From contig JAUNAE010000152.1 of assembly GCA_030527765.1 (NCBI GenBank), positions 1 through 8,640 on the forward strand: DNA of 8,640 bases, given 5' to 3'. Shown piece after piece: positions 7,368 through 8,640 of the stretch. The notes below the pieces were generated by a model. That model made no database searches. It was not told where the DNA came from and saw only the letters and a program-made list of their open reading frames with translations. The position numbers were made by a program, and so were the translations under genes. Each line of letters begins with the position of its first letter. Position 1 is the first letter of the stretch. This stretch comes from Eubacteriales bacterium. Lineage in GTDB: Bacteria > Bacillota_A > Clostridia > Lachnospirales > Lachnospiraceae.

Positions 7368-7417
7368 GCAAGACCTCCGGAGAAGCTCCTCTTTCTTTTC
7401 CGGCAAAGCTCTTGCAT

Positions 7418-7455
7418 AAAAAATGCCATCCCCCCCGTGGGGGGAGAATGGCATT
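7418..7455 (-). terminator. Strong intrinsic terminator between binding-protein and ATPase genes
   Basis: aatgccat (7422-7429) pairs with atggcatt (7448-7455). Inside it seven C (7430-7436) face six G (7439-7444) across a tiny loop. On the minus strand the stem runs into TTTTTT. It begins 54 bases after the binding-protein stop. Because the ATPase and permease genes follow in the same direction with no clear promoter between, it probably acts as a leaky terminator that keeps binding-protein levels above those of the membrane components. Confidence 0.9.
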
Positions 7456-7509
7456 CTGATATTTAAACGATAAGGTAATGATTCACAACCTCTGGGATTT
7501 TGAATCGAA

Positions 7510-8439
7510 TTACTGCCAGCCGTCTGTGCCGTAGTCTGCTACGTTATCAGCTGTGATAAGGAATGTCTCTACTGGATATCTTTCATCTACTTCTTCACCG
7601 TCAAGATATTTGTACATAATATCAACTGCTGTCTCAGCGATGGTTACAGGAGACTGTGCACCGGTACCGGCGATCAGAGAATCACCTTTTGCAAGCTCTG
7701 CTTTGATATCCGGAGATCCGTCAACACCGTAGATCAAGATATTCTCAAAGTTCTGTCCTTTTGCTGCTGCAAGAGCACCAAGAGCTGTCGGATCGTTTCC
7801 ACCGAAAATTGCTACGATATCCGGGTTAGCGGTCAGAAGGTCCTCTGCAAGACCCTGAGCAACCTGAAGGTTACCTTTTGCATCCTGCTGTCCAACGATT
7901 TCGAATCCCTTGCCATCGATAGCATCCAGGAATCCGTTTGTTCTGTCAGTTACAGACTGCATGGTCGGGGAATCAAGAACGATGATTTTTCCGCCATCCG
8001 GGCATTTTTTAACAAGATCTTCACCACAAACCTTACCAGCGTTGTAGTTATCGGATCCAGCGTAGGATACAAGATAGGAAAGATCTGCGATCTCAGTATC
8101 AAATCCAACTACAGGGATTCCGGCTTCTTTCAGCTGATCCATTGCAGGCATGATACCTTCTGCATCTACAGGGTTCATGAACATACCATCAAGGTTCTGA
8201 ACGATAAGGTCCTCAACCATAGGAATCTGTTTGGTAACATCGTTTCCCGGGTCAACTGCGATCAGCTCATCGCCTTTTTCCTCAACGATCTCTCTCATTC
8301 TGTTCTCGATAGTTACGAAGAATGGGTTTGTTCCATCCATACATGTGTAACCGAATTTTTTACCCTCTGCGAATACAGATGTTGGAAGCATTGCAATAGC
8401 AGATGCACATACGATAGCGGTAATCACTTTTCTTTTCAT
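7510..8439 (-). CDS. rbsB-like: Secreted sugar-binding protein of the ABC importer, RbsB family
   Basis: A 309-residue substrate-binding protein of the ribose/galactose class and the first gene of the importer operon. Residues 1-24 look like a signal peptide cleaved near VFA-EGK; C11 is not in a lipobox. Binding landmarks are NPFF (38-41), NPVD (89-92), FDTE (113-116), DRTNGF (165-170), FGGND (212-216), YGVDGSPD (237-244) and AQSP (261-264). Relative to E. coli RbsB as I remember it, the Arg after the hinge Asp is Thr and the Phe before the late Asp is Val, so ribose should not be assumed. The ATG at 8439 has AAGGAGG (8449-8455) upstream; the frame stays open to 8586, but that extension is promoter DNA. 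A Crp/Fnr-like site and the neighbouring sensing operon suggest regulation by sugar and global signals. Confidence 0.94.
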   Translation of the reverse strand: MKRKVITAIVCASAIAMLPTSVFAEGKKFGYTCMDGTNPFFVTIENRMREIVEEKGDELIAVDPGNDVTKQIPMVEDLIVQNLDGMFMNPVDAEGIMPAMDQLKEAGIPVVGFDTEIADLSYLVSYAGSDNYNAGKVCGEDLVKKCPDGGKIIVLDSPTMQSVTDRTNGFLDAIDGKGFEIVGQQDAKGNLQVAQGLAEDLLTANPDIVAIFGGNDPTALGALAAAKGQNFENILIYGVDGSPDIKAELAKGDSLIAGTGAQSPVTIAETAVDIMYKYLDGEEVDERYPVETFLITADNVADYGTDGWQ

Positions 8440-8484
8440 TTGATACGTCCTCCTTGAAAAATTTGTACGATTTATTGTAAAGAA

Positions 8485-8513
8485 AGAATAACACAGGATT
8501 TTTTTCGTCGCAA
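8485..8513 (-). promoter_or_regulatory. Sigma-A-type promoter of the importer operon
   Basis: On the minus strand TTGCGA (8508-8513), a 17-base spacer, then TATTCT (8485-8490) preceded by TGT, an extended -10. Transcription would start near 8478, giving a leader of about 39 bases with the AAGGAGG ribosome site at 8449-8455. Confidence 0.65.
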
Positions 8514-8535
8514 ATGTGCAATGTAATAACTTTAT

Positions 8536-8551
8536 TATGACATTTGTCACA
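8536..8551. promoter_or_regulatory. Crp/Fnr-like palindrome upstream of the importer promoter
   Basis: The minus strand reads TGTGA-N6-TCATA within AAATGTGACAAATGTCATAA, which matches 9 of 10 core bases of the classic Crp box TGTGA-N6-TCACA. Its centre lies about 65 bases upstream of the predicted start, near the usual position for an activator. Which protein binds cannot be told from here. Confidence 0.45.
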
Positions 8552-8572
8552 TTTTTATTGTTTTGGATCTTA

Positions 8573-8586
8573 AGCCCCGTCCCCAC
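8573..8586 (-). repeat. REP-like GC-rich motif, right border
   Basis: This is the same 14 bases, in the same orientation, as at 351-364, lying just upstream of the importer regulatory region. Sequence around the two copies is otherwise different. The remaining bases, 8587-8640, show no gene, hairpin or motif that I recognise. Confidence 0.5.
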
Positions 8587-8640
8587 GTAAATGGTAAATA
8601 GTCGGTGTCTGTTTATCGCTCAGTCTTCATGAGATAATAC

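Noticed and set aside
7315..7371. ATPase start at TTG 7371
   Set aside because: The GGAGG is only 2 bases from this TTG, too close; the family's usual start fits ATG 7314.
8440..8586. 49-residue N-terminal extension of the secreted binding protein
   Set aside because: It covers the promoter and operator, would bury the signal peptide, and ATG 8439 has a strong AAGGAGG site.
8440..8586. Catabolite-repression cre site for CcpA
   Set aside because: No sequence near the importer promoter matches the TGWAANCGNTNWCA pattern well.

Overview
The window reads like a low-to-mid GC Firmicute, most likely a gut clostridium of the Lachnospiraceae type. This is inferred from codon use, strong AAGGAGG-type ribosome binding sites, closely packed genes and the protein style; no rRNA or other marker gene fixes the taxon. 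All seven full-size genes lie on the minus strand, so the biology runs from right to left. The central theme is uptake and sensing of a simple sugar.

Right side (about 8600 down to 4786): a ribose/galactose-type ABC importer operon. It holds a secreted substrate-binding protein, a double-domain ATPase and a permease. In front is a good sigma-A promoter, with a Crp/Fnr-like palindrome about 65 bases upstream of the predicted transcription start. A strong intrinsic terminator between the binding-protein gene and the ATPase gene should make the binding protein the most expressed product. A second terminator closes the operon after the permease.

Middle and left (4681 down to 371): a separate sensing operon. 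It encodes a membrane-tethered binding protein of the same family, a six-helix histidine kinase of the HisKA_3 (DesK/NarL-type) class, a NarL/LuxR-type response regulator, and a family-1 extracellular solute-binding protein with no permease of its own in the window. The tethered protein keeps the same ligand-contact motifs as the transporter's binding protein. The simplest model is that it senses the same sugar outside the cell and passes the signal to the kinase, and that the regulator then controls the neighbouring importer. This resembles in logic, though not in kinase or regulator family, the XylFII-LytS-YesN xylose system of Clostridium beijerinckii.

Flanks: bases 1-332 hold no credible gene. 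They contain a repeat-rich, hairpin-rich element with two diverged direct copies of a unit of about 100 bases, several perfect stem-loops, and a hairpin that stays paired in both copies despite changed stem bases. A short GC-rich motif (gtggggacggggct on the minus strand) lies at both borders of the cluster in the same orientation, resembling a REP-type dispersed repeat. The last 54 bases show nothing recognisable.
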